Shown here: positions 1 through 11,780 of the stretch, one piece after another
How positions within the stretch are numbered: position 1 is the stretch's first letter
Layout: each line of letters starts with the position of its first letter
From: Echinostoma caproni
Taxonomy: Eukaryota; Platyhelminthes; Trematoda; Plagiorchiida; Echinostomatidae
DNA: 64,000 nucleotides
NCBI GenBank assembly: GCA_900618425.1
Contig: UZAN01039652.1
Location: 51,700 to 115,699 of the forward strand
Direction of reading: 5' to 3'
Notes under the pieces: generated by a model
The model's database searches: none
What the model was told of the DNA's origin: nothing
Seen by the model: the letters and a program-made list of their open reading frames with translations, nothing else
Program-made: the position numbers and the translations under genes

Positions 1-346
1 GTATTCCCACTGTTTACACTGAGATTTTAGTTCAAACGTGATGTGTGATTGACTCAACTCCCACACTCACCCCTTGAGATACTAACGTGCGAGAAACTTA
101 ATTCAATTACGGTATGTATTCATGTTCCGGTTGCGTAAAACCAGTTCATCTGTGAACGCATTAGGTTGAAAATACATACCCGCAAACTGATTCGATGTAA
201 AAACAGATATCGTATTTGGTAATTGGCATATGCAGTCGGTCAACTAGGAGATGATTCTCTCACACAGATTCTTAGTGATACTGTTATCGTTATGGCAAAC
301 CTTTGCGATATTCTGATTTTCTCGTTTAATTTTGCTCCGGGCACAG

Positions 347-609
347 CGAGAAACATCCGGCGGTATATTCGGTCGTACACTGACCGAGTGGACGCGACGT
401 CGGAGCAGTAAGCGCACACCAGATCGTCGGACCCTGATGGGTGGTGGTATTCGTGGTCCGATTATGGACGAGCACGGAACCACAATTGACTATGCGAATG
501 GAGGTGGTTTAATGAACAATTTCGGAATGCACGCACAGGCTGGTCAGACAGCGCATCCAGCTGTGATGGCTCTGCTGGAAAAGGAGAAAAAGGAGGCTGA
601 AGCAGCACG
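347..609 (+). CDS. Gene 1 exon a
   Basis: A T-rich tract precedes the acceptor (AG at 345-346) and the donor reads CG|GTAATG. The exon enters in phase 0 and leaves in phase 2, coding 87 residues plus two bases. It ends in the charged helix ALLEKEKKEAEAAR. The frame is open upstream of the acceptor, so this need not be the first exon of the gene. Confidence 0.6.
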
Positions 610-3600
610 GTAATGTGATTGGTTTGTTTGTGTTTGTGTGTATCCCAGGACTAATGGGGTGGGGTGACTGCACGGTTTATGGGCTATTGTAATTTGTCGA
701 TAACTTGTTTCTTTGACCCCTTTACTCTTAATTACAGTATGGATATGTTGCATGTTTCAAGGTACGCGAATGCATGTCATTTGCCAACCCATTTTGCATG
801 TGCATGAAGTAGTCACAGCATTATGTTTCTTGCATCCGCGTTATTTTCCAATTTTTATTGCAGCCCACTTTACCATTCCACACGTACCCCACCGAAACGA
901 GTCACTGTTAGAGAATTGTCATCCATGCCAGCAAATTCGCTTTATTCAAGACGATTCAGTTCTCTGCGTGCTGCTTCATCTGATCAAAGAGTGATAATCC
1001 CAAATACACTATCAGTAACCTCACCGAGAGAGAATAGTAAAACAACCCAGGATCGATCAATTAGTCAAGTTCAGCTCGCTCAGGGGGATCGGAAACAGCG
1101 GACGTCGGGTGGAAGTCAAATGCTCTCCGTGCGGAACGGTCTACATATATTNCCACCGCCCATCCGTTCTCCATCTCCTTGGTGCTCCTATGAGCCAGTC
1201 CCCAACCAGGACAGTACTCCAGTATTCTCCTCGACGGAGTTGGTTCGCATGTTGCATGCCGGTCGTTCCACTCTGTAATTGTTCGCCCACGTAATGTTTC
1301 TTACGCATTTGAACAGTTTGAATGCTCAGTGTTGCTCAGAGCTAGTTTACACTGCTTGAACTCATTGTTTTGAATAACTGCAAATGCTGTACACTAAGGG
1401 CTTTTATGATTTACGTAGGTGATGTACGGGGGGGGGGTCAATGACTCCGTTGATTTCAGTTATTTAAAATGTGAAGTTACAATACAGTTTGGAGTTTATT
1501 GTATCACGGGCAGTTTCAATGTCAATTGTCTCTACTCCGGACTTTATTATCGAAAACCGGCGTAATTCAGTCTGAAAATGATAAAGATCATAGTGTCGGT
1601 GACAAACCTTGATGATTAAGACTTTGCTCTGGTCACTTAATTTTCTTTGCAAATTTCTTGAAGATTGATATAATGTTTTTCTAACATAATCAACGCGATG
1701 AAACCATAATCACAAGGCCTACTATTCAGAGCATGAAAATGCATAAGGCTAGAGTAGGATAGGTATAATGTAAAAGCGGGTGGCAGTGAAGCTGCGGACT
1801 GCCAAAATTGAGTGTCGGTGGTTGAGTTTTTACCTTTGAACCTTTAGTGCACCAGGACCAGAGAAATAAGACTTTCATCTTTACTACTAATGCGACTACT
1901 GGTACAAGAATTACTCGTGCTATTACTACTACCATTAATATTTGTTTTTATTTGGTCTTTTTTGCATGACTGGCATGCAGTTCATTTAAAAAAAATTAAA
2001 ACATCGTCTACATTGATTTGTGCTACCTCCGGTATGATACGTGTTAGTAATTTTCAGAATGTTATTACTGTTTACTTAACGTAAGTGAAAATCTTTAGTG
2101 GAATGGGCGATAAGTCATTCTAAGATACTGTACGTTTTGCCAGTGACATCGGAACGGTGATCAAGTGAATCCACCAAAGTAAGATCACCAAAAGTCATCC
2201 ATAGAAATGCCATTTTTCTTTTTATCAAGCAAAATAATTAAAGTTTTAGTTTGGGTCTCTTTTAACGTTGTCATCTCTTTTATTTTATTATTAAAATAAG
2301 TTTCACCAGTATCTGGTTTCAGACAATCATAGTCAGAGGTCTTGATTCGGTTGTAAGTAAAACAGCGAGGAATGAGACATCTATCTATTTTACTTGCATC
2401 AACCTAATGTGAATGGATAATGTGATTACATTCAGCATAAATCTGTCTGTTACGTGCCACTGTTTCACAGACTAAACATCACAATCCAGTTAACTAATTT
2501 TCATCGCAGCACAGTGTCATTTAAATAAAACAGCTGCTATTACTTTGCAACGTATCCTAACTGAATACGTTGTTTCTCTTTTAGAATGTCAAATCAACTT
2601 CAAGTACCCACAGAAAAACCAGCCACGGAAACTGAACCCCAACAATCGGGGAATTTCTTGGGCACAGCCAGCAGTGTTCTTGGTTTCCTTCGGCGTGGAA
2701 GTTTCCGGGGATCGTCATCAAATGTTCCGGTACGGTGTTGCGTGAAACATACTTATTCGATTTAAATGAAGCCGCTAACTCAGACCACTTGTAGATACTG
2801 TAATTTGATCACACGTTCTTCAATCATGAATAGAGCTCTTTTAATACAGGCCCCATAGATAATTCGATTGAACCAGCTCATCAGCAAAACCAACTACTGT
2901 TTTGGATTTCATAGAAAACTGTTACTGTATCATTCAACTGTTATTATTACTATTATTATTATTATTGTATCACATTGTGGTGTGATCAATAGCAGACGAG
3001 CTGAAACCCAATCAGTGCCATTTATTTACGTAAGGTGAATCTTATGAGGTCCCAATACCATGGACATGGTATTGAACCGGAAGATAGCATAGCTGCCTAA
3101 CACCTATTAAGGGTGACTGTAGTGGGATTCTATTCTCCTACTAAAGGGTCAGAAGCATACCACTTACAAATAATTAACCGCCTGATCGAGGTAGCATTAA
3201 AATGTAAGACAAGTGAACATGAAAATACTGGACGACCTAGCTTGCTAAACCTGCTTGTTCAAACCCAGATGCATCGTACGCACCAGACACTAATGGACAA
3301 ATAGTTTACAGGTGTGATATGTTGAATATCATTTGATGATTTCAAATAGATGAAGAAGATTCTGAGGGGATTAAATTGAAATCCGCAATATATGAGAACC
3401 ATTGCCATCACTTTATAGCTGCCCTACAAAGCGGAACTTGATTGCCTGAGGATTAAAGTCACGTAATATCTTTTCATTGTGCTATTCATATCCTAATAAA
3501 TACATTATTAAATAAATGTATTGGGAAAAGGAAGCCCCCCAGTCGAAAGACTGGTTTTTGATGCAAAGTTAAGACACAGGTATTAGTGTTGGAATGCACT

Positions 3601-6085
3601 ACCTCCGGGGTACTGTAATGTTAACACAAGCTGCTCTACTACACACAGCGAAGGACTAAGTGGTACTGGCAATATCATACAGTAATATACTACGGGACTC
3701 CTCGTAGATTAACCTCCGGAATCGAACTGGCCTCATTTGGGGGAAAATGCCTAAGCGTAACTGTAATTACACTGATTCTATTGCTTGCATTTCAAACAAC
3801 GATCGCGACAATTTGTTCTCTATAAACATTTTAAAAATAATTATCCTTCTTATGTGCTAATAATTTGAAAGGATTTTACAATACAGCAACTGAGTGATCT
3901 CTGAAAGTGTGATCGGCTTGTTAGTGATGCATCGCTGCAGAGCTGAATAGGGACTTTGATTTGGTACCACAACGTTTGGGTGAACAGAGCTGGGAATAAT
4001 TTCTGCCATAGGGTACTCTTAGATATGCTAGTTTTGCTTTCTGGACAGGAAAAAGAAATCCAAACGGACGAAGAAACTGCATTTAAAGAGCTCTTTGATT
4101 CACAATAGAAAAAAAGGTAAATGCAATTCACGTGATTAAAAGTTTTTGGGCCTGCACTATGGGAATGAGGTGCGCCATCAACGGTTCGCTTCATAGCCGT
4201 GGGCGAACGGAATCGACGGAAGAGGCAATTGTTCCGGACAAAATCAGGGTTCCTATGAAATCTAAGTTGATTAAACTGTTCCATTTGACTATCTCTGAGT
4301 TGGGAGACAAAGAATACTTTTTCGAGAAAGCATTTGCATCATGGAAGTATAGGTCACGTGTTTCGCTTTATTACTTATTTCATTACCCTGAAAGAACGCA
4401 CAATTTTGTACAATTTGTCCGCGAGTCATTTTAAGCCGTTCATTTTGAAAATGTCTTAGTTTTAACGTACGTTATTCAAAATTTGAATTTCATTCGTTCA
4501 TTACCGAATGAACTCAATTTTGTACTTATTTTGGATGAAATTTAAAAGCAACATCTTTCTGTGATACAAAACCTTGTGTTGGAGATCCATTGAATTGCAC
4601 CATCCATTGATTATTGATCTGAGAGCTTCATAAGTGGAAAAGGCACATAAACCCCATCGAATACTGCCTTTTGCTGGTTAGATTCTGCACAGAGTTAACG
4701 GTTATGAATTCAAATATCTGCCTGATATATATGATTACTTGAACGGGAGTAATCACGTTTATTCCCGATATGCGAACCTCAATTCGGTACTCCTTGGAAC
4801 TTAAGCAAATTTAAGCATTAAATCGTTTAATTACATATTCAGGATTCCTCTTGAGAGAATGCATTTAAATAGAGAAGGTGAATTAATTGAATAATTTTGG
4901 AATTAAGGTGATAAAATATCACTGAGTTATTGGTAATGTCTTATTCATGCAGATGGATGTTTGACGGATATGATTTTTTTATGTCGATTGTGAAAAGTTC
5001 AGTAGCCTCGGTGGGATTCGAACCCACGCATGGACGCCGCTTTGTACGCGCAAGCTCTACCAGCTGAACTTGCGCTTACGAAGTGCAGGCGGCGTCCATG
5101 CGTGGTTTCAAATCCCACCGAGGCTACTGAACTTTTCACAATCGCCATGCAAATCTCTCATTCAACAAGCATTTTCCATCAGGGTATATTTCCATATGTA
5201 TCACGATTTTATTCCCTTATGAAGGAAAAGAGATTAATAAATTACCACACAATATTCGTCCGATGAATATGCACAAATATGATCTAAATTTAGTTCAGTT
5301 CAGTGGGGGTTTAGGAGGGGAAACCGTGGAACATTCCACCGCAATCCAATCCAATTTTATCTCCATCCTGCTTTTACCGTCGTACGTTTATCGAACTTGG
5401 AACTATGGGAACTTATCGAACGTCCTGCCAAATAATAATGAAACATTTTTCCTTTTACCTACATTTATTGTTCGTCACAGTCTCGCGATGGCCGCAGTAC
5501 AGTTGATGAAGATCTGGACATGGCACGTCGAATGTTTGCTGCCGCAAGACGTGAATCTGTCCGTTCTAATGCGAATATGGTAAGTTTAACGAGTGAATGT
5601 CACGCGAGAATTGCTTAAATGTTACGCAGCTGGATTAGGTGAAAGCCTAAGACGGAAAAGAACCGGGTAACAAAGTTTATTAAGTTATCTTGTTATTTTG
5701 AAGGTGGTCAAGATATCCCTTATTTAGGTCCAATGTGAACCCAGTAGTAACTAGAGGCAGGCTGTATGTGGTGCGAGAAAATATATGTTAGCTACAGAAT
5801 ACGGTTTTTGCAGAAGCCGTTTCAAAAAATGTACATCGTGCGTAGCTGGTAAGCTCCTGAACAGAGGCCCATTCTCAGTATCTTAACAAAATATATACAT
5901 TTTTTGTGTACATTACACCCCAACATTTATACTGTCTTAAGATGGATACTAATCGACGGCTAATACGGAATACATTATCAGAGAATAAATCAAAGGCAGT
6001 GGATCATATGCAGTCAGCTTCCACTGATGCGCATGATTTTTTGCATTGCCCACTTGAATCCGCAAACAACAAGTTCTGTCTCTGA
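347..6085 (+). CDS. Gene 1: C-terminal part of an unidentified Ser/Arg-rich protein (spliced)
   Basis: Spliced model: 347-609, 738-761 (24-nt micro-exon), 864-1274, 2585-2729, 5481-5579 and 5942-6085. Every junction keeps one open frame (phases 2, 2, 2, 0, 0), giving at least 361 residues; the 5' end lies upstream of the window. The product is hydrophilic, with no membrane segment. It has a basic stretch (residues about 17-30), a Gly-rich stretch with DEHGTT, a short charged helix (ALLEKEKKEAEAAR), then long Ser/Arg/Pro-rich sequence with basic-Ser patches (RRFSSLRAAS, FLRRGSFRGSSS) that look like kinase sites. This is typical of a disordered cytoplasmic tail of a channel, receptor or scaffold, which is inference. 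The family was not recognised. An AATAAA sits 18 nt after the stop. The phase agreement over five introns is the main support. Confidence 0.6.
738..761 (+). CDS. Gene 1 micro-exon, 24 nt
   Basis: A long pyrimidine tract ending ttaattacag precedes 24 nt that end in CAAG|GTACGC. The length is a multiple of three. Inserted between exons a and b (phase 2) it adds RMDMLHVS with no stop; skipping it also keeps the frame. It is therefore probably a cassette exon. Small in-frame exons are well known in flatworm and neuronal genes. Confidence 0.5.
864..1274 (+). CDS. Gene 1 exon b
   Basis: The acceptor is a T-rich tract ending ttattgcag; the donor is ACTCT|GTAATT. It is 411 nt, phase 2 in and phase 2 out, and codes about 136 Ser/Thr/Arg/Pro-rich residues. 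One undetermined base (1152) falls in the third position of a codon and the frame continues through it. The frame would stop two bases past the donor, which supports the splice. Confidence 0.6.
2585..2729 (+). CDS. Gene 1 exon c
   Basis: The acceptor is tctcttttag and the donor NVP|GTACGG. The first base completes the split codon from exon b, then 48 codons follow to phase 0. The peptide contains LGFLRRGSFRGSSS, a basic-Ser patch that resembles a kinase target (inference). Confidence 0.6.
4049..4108 (+). CDS. Possible alternative last exon of gene 1
   Basis: The T-rich tract ending tttctggacag is a good acceptor inside the intron after exon c. Entered in phase 0, which is the exit phase of exon c, it codes the acidic tail EKEIQTDEETAFKELFDSQ and then TAG. 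No AATAAA follows closely, and overlapping frames on both strands are also open here, so this could be chance. If used, it would give a shorter C-terminus than the 5.9 kb exon. Confidence 0.25.
   Translation, partial: EKEIQTDEETAFKELFDSQ
4982..5147. repeat. tRNA-like SINE fragment forming a long inverted repeat (family E)
   Basis: About 57 nt (4983-5039) is repeated as a near-perfect reverse complement at 5089-5145, with a loop of about 50 nt. The minus strand of the left arm has a tRNA-like B box (GGGTTCGAATCCC) and, further 5', an A-box-like AGCTGGTAGAGC. The expected acceptor-stem partner is missing, so this is a tRNA-derived element, not a tRNA gene. Related 3' ends occur at about 31.5 kb and 50.1 kb. 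Confidence 0.65.
5481..5579 (+). CDS. Gene 1 exon d
   Basis: The acceptor ttcgtcacag and a strong donor (ATG|GTAAGT) bound 99 nt, exactly 33 codons, phase 0 to 0. The peptide is charged and helical-looking (DEDLDMARRMFAAARRESVR). It joins exon c to exon e without a frame break. Confidence 0.6.
5942..6085 (+). CDS. Gene 1 exon e (terminal coding exon)
   Basis: A long pyrimidine-rich tract ends in actgtcttaag. Entered in phase 0 after exon d, it codes 47 residues and then TGA at 6083-6085. AATAAA follows at 6103-6108, just before the assembly gap, so the transcript probably ends near 6125. No strong donor lies inside it. Confidence 0.5.
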   Translation: MDTNRRLIRNTLSENKSKAVDHMQSASTDAHDFLHCPLESANNKFCL

Positions 6086-6102
6086 ACTGGCATAGATAGT
6101 AT

Positions 6103-6108
6103 AATAAA
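6103..6108 (+). terminator. Poly(A) signal AATAAA of gene 1
   Basis: A canonical AATAAA lies 18 nt downstream of the TGA of exon e. Confidence 0.45.
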
Positions 6109-6158
6109 GTGGTTAATCAAGGTTTTGACCGTAGACAGTGTAGCCCAGGTGTATGAGA

Positions 6159-6740
6159 NNNNNNNNNNNNNNNNNNNNNNNNNNNNNNNNNNNNNNNNNN
6201 NNNNNNNNNNNNNNNNNNNNNNNNNNNNNNNNNNNNNNNNNNNNNNNNNNNNNNNNNNNNNNNNNNNNNNNNNNNNNNNNNNNNNNNNNNNNNNNNNNNN
6301 NNNNNNNNNNNNNNNNNNNNNNNNNNNNNNNNNNNNNNNNNNNNNNNNNNNNNNNNNNNNNNNNNNNNNNNNNNNNNNNNNNNNNNNNNNNNNNNNNNNN
6401 NNNNNNNNNNNNNNNNNNNNNNNNNNNNNNNNNNNNNNNNNNNNNNNNNNNNNNNNNNNNNNNNNNNNNNNNNNNNNNNNNNNNNNNNNNNNNNNNNNNN
6501 NNNNNNNNNNNNNNNNNNNNNNNNNNNNNNNNNNNNNNNNNNNNNNNNNNNNNNNNNNNNNNNNNNNNNNNNNNNNNNNNNNNNNNNNNNNNNNNNNNNN
6601 NNNNNNNNNNNNNNNNNNNNNNNNNNNNNNNNNNNNNNNNNNNNNNNNNNNNNNNNNNNNNNNNNNNNNNNNNNNNNNNNNNNNNNNNNNNNNNNNNNNN
6701 NNNNNNNNNNNNNNNNNNNNNNNNNNNNNNNNNNNNNNNN
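6159..6740. other. Assembly gap (582 N)
   Basis: A run of N. It may hide an exon: the exon pair at 8.1-8.4 kb would need one more exon (phase 0 in, phase 1 out) to join gene 1. Confidence 0.99.
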
Positions 6741-8100
6741 TTTATCGTTCACCACTCGTTGATCTTATGCTGAATTCCAAAGGCATTTGGCGTTGGTGGA
6801 ATATTTCTTGGGACTACTTAAAGCGGACTGATAACTTCTACCGCATACCATACTTATGAGATTATGCCTCAGTAGAGTGCATTTCACACTGTTTTTATCC
6901 TCATTTGCTAACTATTTGCTTCCACTGTTCAGACAGTATTTCTCTTTGTGGTCTGCATATTCTCCGCGTTGTTTCACATTCCCTTCACCACAACTGAATG
7001 GTTGTTCACGGTTCCATTGTTTTACCTTGTCGCACACACACATTTCCGTTAAATCAAAATGAACTGGTTCACATTGACCACGATACAACGAGATGCATTC
7101 AAAACGGCAACTAAAAATTTGAGATCGGCGTGATAGCTATGCATTTCGCTGTAGTAGAATCAATGACATGAACACATGTTCGGTGTATAGTGGGATTCGG
7201 TTGAGCTGCCTTTTACGGCTAGTCACTGAAAAGTGTTTTGTGACCTCGGAAAATTACTCAACTCAATGTCATCTTCGAGTAACCAAGTGGCCAAGCTGAT
7301 TGTTATGTTAGGTCTTTGTGGATCTTCCACTCTGCTACTCTCCTTTGTGCGCAACAATTGTATGTTTTCTTAGGTACTGATCAGTTGATAACTTACAACG
7401 GATAGCTTTTTTCCTGATTACTCTGGTATCTAGTTTAGATTTGCATACTTATATCATGGTCACGTGATCTTCATTCTTTTGATGCATAAAAAGGAACTGA
7501 GCTAATCCTTTCTCTCTCTCTCTCTCTCTCGCGTCCTCCTAAAGCATAACCGGAAATATGCACAGGGGTGGCAAAGGGAATGACATCGATTAGGCTGATG
7601 GTTTGCCTGAATCAGGCCAAAAAACAATGAGATTAGAGCTGCGTGTGCCATCTCGCATAATAAACTCCCAAGATGTCCGTGCATAATTCATAAATTACCA
7701 CTTGAATGAGCATTAAAATAGAATACCATCTGGAATCCCACGTAAGGGGCTTATGTGAACGTGGACAATATACAGGTTTATACGACACACAAACTGTGCT
7801 ATAAATACTAATATCCACAAGGAATAAACCAAGTTCTCAAAACGCCATTAGTAATACATTGTCGTACTTCCGTCACGATTAATTTTTAATAATTATTTTA
7901 TGATTCCGTCAACAGTTCTAGAAAATATCTATGAGTTGTAAAGCATCTCGGGAACAATTAATTAAGTTCAATAATCTCTTGGTTATTTTACTCAACCATT
8001 TAAACCTTCAATCATTTACTTCATCAATCAATCAATCAATCAATCAGTCAAATGAATTAATCGATCGATCAATCAGTCAATCAATCAACTGATTCAATTC
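6741..8100. other. Non-coding stretch with microsatellites
   Basis: No convincing exon was seen. It holds a (TC)n run near 7510-7530 and an imperfect (AATC)n/(CAAT)n array at about 8022-8092. Confidence 0.5.
8022..8092. repeat. (CAAT)n microsatellite, imperfect
   Basis: A tetranucleotide array interrupted by GTCA and CGAT variants, just upstream of the exon at 8146. Confidence 0.9.
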
Positions 8101-8145
8101 ATCACCGATGTACTCGGGCAGTGAATACATCTTTCGGTTCTCAAG

Positions 8146-8212
8146 AAGTGAAAAGAAACAGTGCATCGATGAAAGAGCACATAAAAGGACCCAATCAATT
8201 GCGGCAGCTCTT
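8146..8212 (+). CDS. Penultimate exon of gene 1 or of a separate + strand gene
   Basis: The acceptor tcggttctcaag and the strong donor TT|GTGAGT bound 67 nt. Read in phase 1, it is open and leaves in phase 2, coding VKRNSASMKEHIKGPNQLRQL. The next acceptor is only 81 nt away and continues the frame. Gene 1 exon d leaves in phase 0, so one intervening exon would be needed to link them, possibly in the N gap. Confidence 0.45.
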
Positions 8213-8293
8213 GTGAGTACTACTAGAATCCTGATGAGTTTTGAAATGACAGCGTATACTAATCACGTTTTCATTTTTATTCTGATATTTCAG

Positions 8294-8396
8294 CATGCCT
8301 ACATGTGACACCAACTTCCGTCGATTAATTGACCACGACAAAGAACATTCGAGGGCGGGGAGAGGAAGAGTGAATTTCTCCCTCGCAGATCGATAG
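8294..8396 (+). CDS. Terminal coding exon paired with 8146-8212
   Basis: A very strong acceptor (T-rich tract ending gatatttcag) is followed by one base completing a Phe codon, 33 codons beginning MPTCDTNFRRL, and TAG at 8394-8396. The residues are mostly polar and charged. A pyrimidine-rich, probably untranslated stretch follows, with AATAAA at 8987-8992. The short 81-nt intron upstream is of a size common in flatworm genes. Confidence 0.45.
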
Positions 8397-8986
8397 CTCT
8401 CCTATGGGGCTATCATGATTTGTGATTCACTTGAGATGACTTCTTTGAATTGCTTCTAGTGTTGCTTTTTATAAGACTACACATCGCCCCCATCCTTTAA
8501 GCCTTCCACATGTGTATACGCATATGATGACATTATACACTCAAATATTCAGTCAACCAAATATCACACACGCATTTATCAGACTGGACGAATGTAGCCA
8601 GTCATCGTCTTTCACTGCCATCCAATCCCATGCCCTTAGGATCTGATACCCCAATTACCCAATGATCGAATTTCTGAAACCACTGTTCCCTGTGTACGAA
8701 CTCACACTCAAACTGATCCCACACCCGCACGCAATAAGCTGTGTAATATTGCTATTGTTAAAACACGTTCACAGTGTTGTACAAATTTGTTGCTCCCCTC
8801 GCTCAAGTGAAGCGTTCCCCACTGTTCGATGTGCACTAGGATTTTGATGAGAGTGTCTCTACCAGTCGCACACCGACGGCTCAAAATCAAACGGCCATTT
8901 ATCATGCTCATGCCCTGCTTTTCCCGCAAACCGCCCTACCAGATATTCGCAGTAGCTCACTTATCCTCTCCAATTCCACTTGTCTT

Positions 8987-8992
8987 AATAAA
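8987..8992 (+). terminator. Possible poly(A) signal for the 8.1-8.4 kb exons
   Basis: AATAAA lies about 590 nt after the TAG at 8396, at the end of a C/T-rich region that looks like 3' UTR. Confidence 0.3.
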
Positions 8993-8999
8993 TGGGATC

Positions 9000-11780
9000 T
9001 CTTCTCACATCTGCATTTATTTTATCTTCACTGGCTCCGGGTCCGCTTGGACACATGAATATGGAACACCTAAAAGTACACAGACAGTTCGAGTGTTCCA
9101 GTCTGAACATTGGAACATAACGCTTTCTCCTTCTCATGACTGGCCGCCAAGCGCAAACAATGCATCCATCACTTCATCCCACGCGCCTCCTTTTTTCTTT
9201 CTATATAAAGCTAACTAAAAGCTTTTCTTGACTTAACTTGGCCTCATGTCTGAAGCTCGAATTTAACATGCTCGTCTTCATGACCTGTTGTGTATTTTAT
9301 TGACAGAAACTATGTCCCACCTGAGCATATTTTCACAGCAACCACATTTACAATCATCTATTCCCACTTTTAATTGTGTGAACCGCCTTGTGTACCGAAC
9401 ATTAGTGTGGTCACAAAATTGTTGTAGATTTCCGTCAAATGAATCCAGTGCGTTATCATTTTTTTCCAGGATTGGTTATCATGTGACTTCCTCGAGAAAA
9501 CCTAGAATTCATTGATACTGGTGCACTCGGCCTGGATTGATAGATGGACTATGAGCAATGTTAGCAGAGGAGACTCATTAAAACCCATTTGCAATGTACA
9601 TCTACCGGCTACTGTTGAGTTTGTATTTCGGATCTTTGAGATGGAAGGTGTGTTACCGCGTTGGTGATGTGCAAACTAACTTGCACCGGGTTGACCAGAT
9701 ATCCCGGTTCCTTTTTGTTCAGATGTACTCTTCATTGACAGTGTGCTCACTCCCAAAAGAAGCCCCCATTAAATCAAGTCTTCTATCGAAATTTGGGTAA
9801 AAGTGCACAAAGAAACCAAGCAGAGTAGATTTTTAATTACATTTTAATCGAAGTTATTTGTGAGTTATGGTAAGGTTAAAGAATGGGTTGCTCAAAGCAC
9901 AAACCGTGAAGGTGAGTGCTAAAACAATACCTTCGAGGAGTCTGCTCATTGAATAAATGTACTAGATAAAAGTAATGCAGTTTTGTATGGCTATATTTGC
10001 CCGGTTTATTACTTCATTTGATGGTTGAAGGGGACTGGATGGGTTACGACGGCACTGGTAGGTTTTAAACAACAGAAAACAAATCACTCCTAATTTAGAT
10101 TATACTGAGATTGTATGTAAAACAGGCAACCAAGAAGCAACTAATTGCTGTTAGTCACATGCATACCTGTTCGAGTGTGATCGAAGTCATCATTCGTTCA
10201 TGATAAACATCATCACCCTTTGAGAATAAAATGACGTTAAACAGAATGGAACGGTCGAAGTCACATGGGATCTGAGGTGTTTTGTAGGTGAGGAACAACG
10301 ACCGCTTGAAAATGATCTTATTACGTGGAACATAGTATAATTTTAGTTAATCGATTTTTTTTATCATAAATAAAATGATCATTCATTTTTTGATCGTTGT
10401 GGTTCACATTGATGAAATCAGATTGTGATAGAGCATAAAACTCATCCCCCTGAGTGCTTTTGGATTATTTGTCCGATGCAATTAGTCATCTGGAACTCTT
10501 TAGAACCACTCATTAACGTATCCTCCTCCATTTCGGGAGTTCTGTCTCGCCTCGTCTCGCTATGAAATGAGAGCCATTCTGGATGGTAGAAGTCGTTTTG
10601 TCACAAGTGGCAAATAACTGTTTCGCGAATCATGTCCCCGAAATGCAAATTGTTTTCAAATCAAAGACAAATGACTACAAAATTAGGGGCGGTTCGTTGT
10701 TCATTTTTATTGGTGTCACTAAACATTTCGATTGTTGTCAAACCTGTTCGGTTGAATTGTGCATTCTATAGAAGAACCCAAGAGGCTGCTCAGTTTGATC
10801 AAAGGGGTTCTGCCCTTAGGTATTTGACGGTTATGGCAAGATGCCATATGAATTTGTCGGTGCTGCTTTTCGGGGGACTAACGGGGTTGGAGACGAGCAA
10901 TTAGGTCGAGAGTTAATTTTATTTCAGTTATGAGAACCGGGAAAAGAAGCCTCAGGAACGTAGTTCAATTAAATGCACAAGGTATCCATTTAAATCGAAT
11001 GATATCTAGCCAGATAACAGCTGAGCTCCCTCCGGGTTTCCAGTCTGGAACCAGAGAGCTCTGATCACACTGCAATTGAGCAAAACCGCTTGATCGCCAC
11101 ACGTGCAATGAGCATGCATCATTATCATTAATATTCTCACGTTAAAGAATGTAAACTGATGGGAAATATTATCCGAATTGGGTTAAACCATTTTTGTCGG
11201 ACAATACTATGAATTGCTGTACAAAGTTTCATTACTCCAATTTATGGGCAGACTTCCGATTGTGTGTATCTTTCGTGGATCTATAACATAGCCGTATCCG
11301 CTGCATCAAATAACCCAACATCTATTTGATTGGCGAGGGTGTAGTTTTATTTCAGACTGCGTTAATGTAAACAGTTACTGAGCCAAGTTAGCTTAGTTCT
11401 ATTGTGCATGTTCGGGCGTTTGGAGTTCTTTCACTAGAGCCTCACCGAAATAAACGATCTTAGGCAATTTACTACATTGGTTTAGCTCATTCAAATTACG
11501 ATCCCGATCATTTGAAGTTTAGTCCTGCAGTCAAGCAGTCGGAAAATCATTTACATGATTACATCAGATTTGCTTACCGAGGGGTTATCGTGTTGATGCC
11601 CCCCGACATTGGGTGCACGGCTACATTAATTACGAAATAACATATTAACACGGTACATGTCAGTGAATTCGTATGAAGAACATACGAAATGATCCATACC
11701 TACAATCTTCCACATAGGCTGTGCGCTCTCGATCTTGTAACTCAGAGGCTCAGAGGAAGTTTCCTCCACAATCTGATGGT
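9000..11780. other. Mostly non-coding stretch
   Basis: No gene model could be supported. One isolated terminal-exon-like ORF (11044-11131, phase 2 in, 28 codons to TAA after a ccgggtttccag acceptor) could be an alternative last exon for 8146-8212, but nothing else supports it. Confidence 0.4.

Noticed and set aside
2058..2080. 23-nt exon-like piece with a strong GTAAGT donor
   Set aside because: Not a multiple of three and it gives a TAA in the gene 1 frame.
2323..2352. 30-nt micro-exon candidate (ggtttcag acceptor, GTT|GTAAGT donor) between gene 1 exons b and c
   Set aside because: In the phase set by exon b it gives a stop within four codons, so it cannot be included without ending the protein.
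5001..5080. Minus-strand tRNA gene
   Set aside because: A- and B-box-like parts are present but the acceptor stem does not pair and the anticodon arm is not formed, so it is a tRNA-derived repeat.
6117..6859. Long open frames crossing 6159-6740 and 30844-31497
   Set aside because: They are open only because they consist of undetermined bases.
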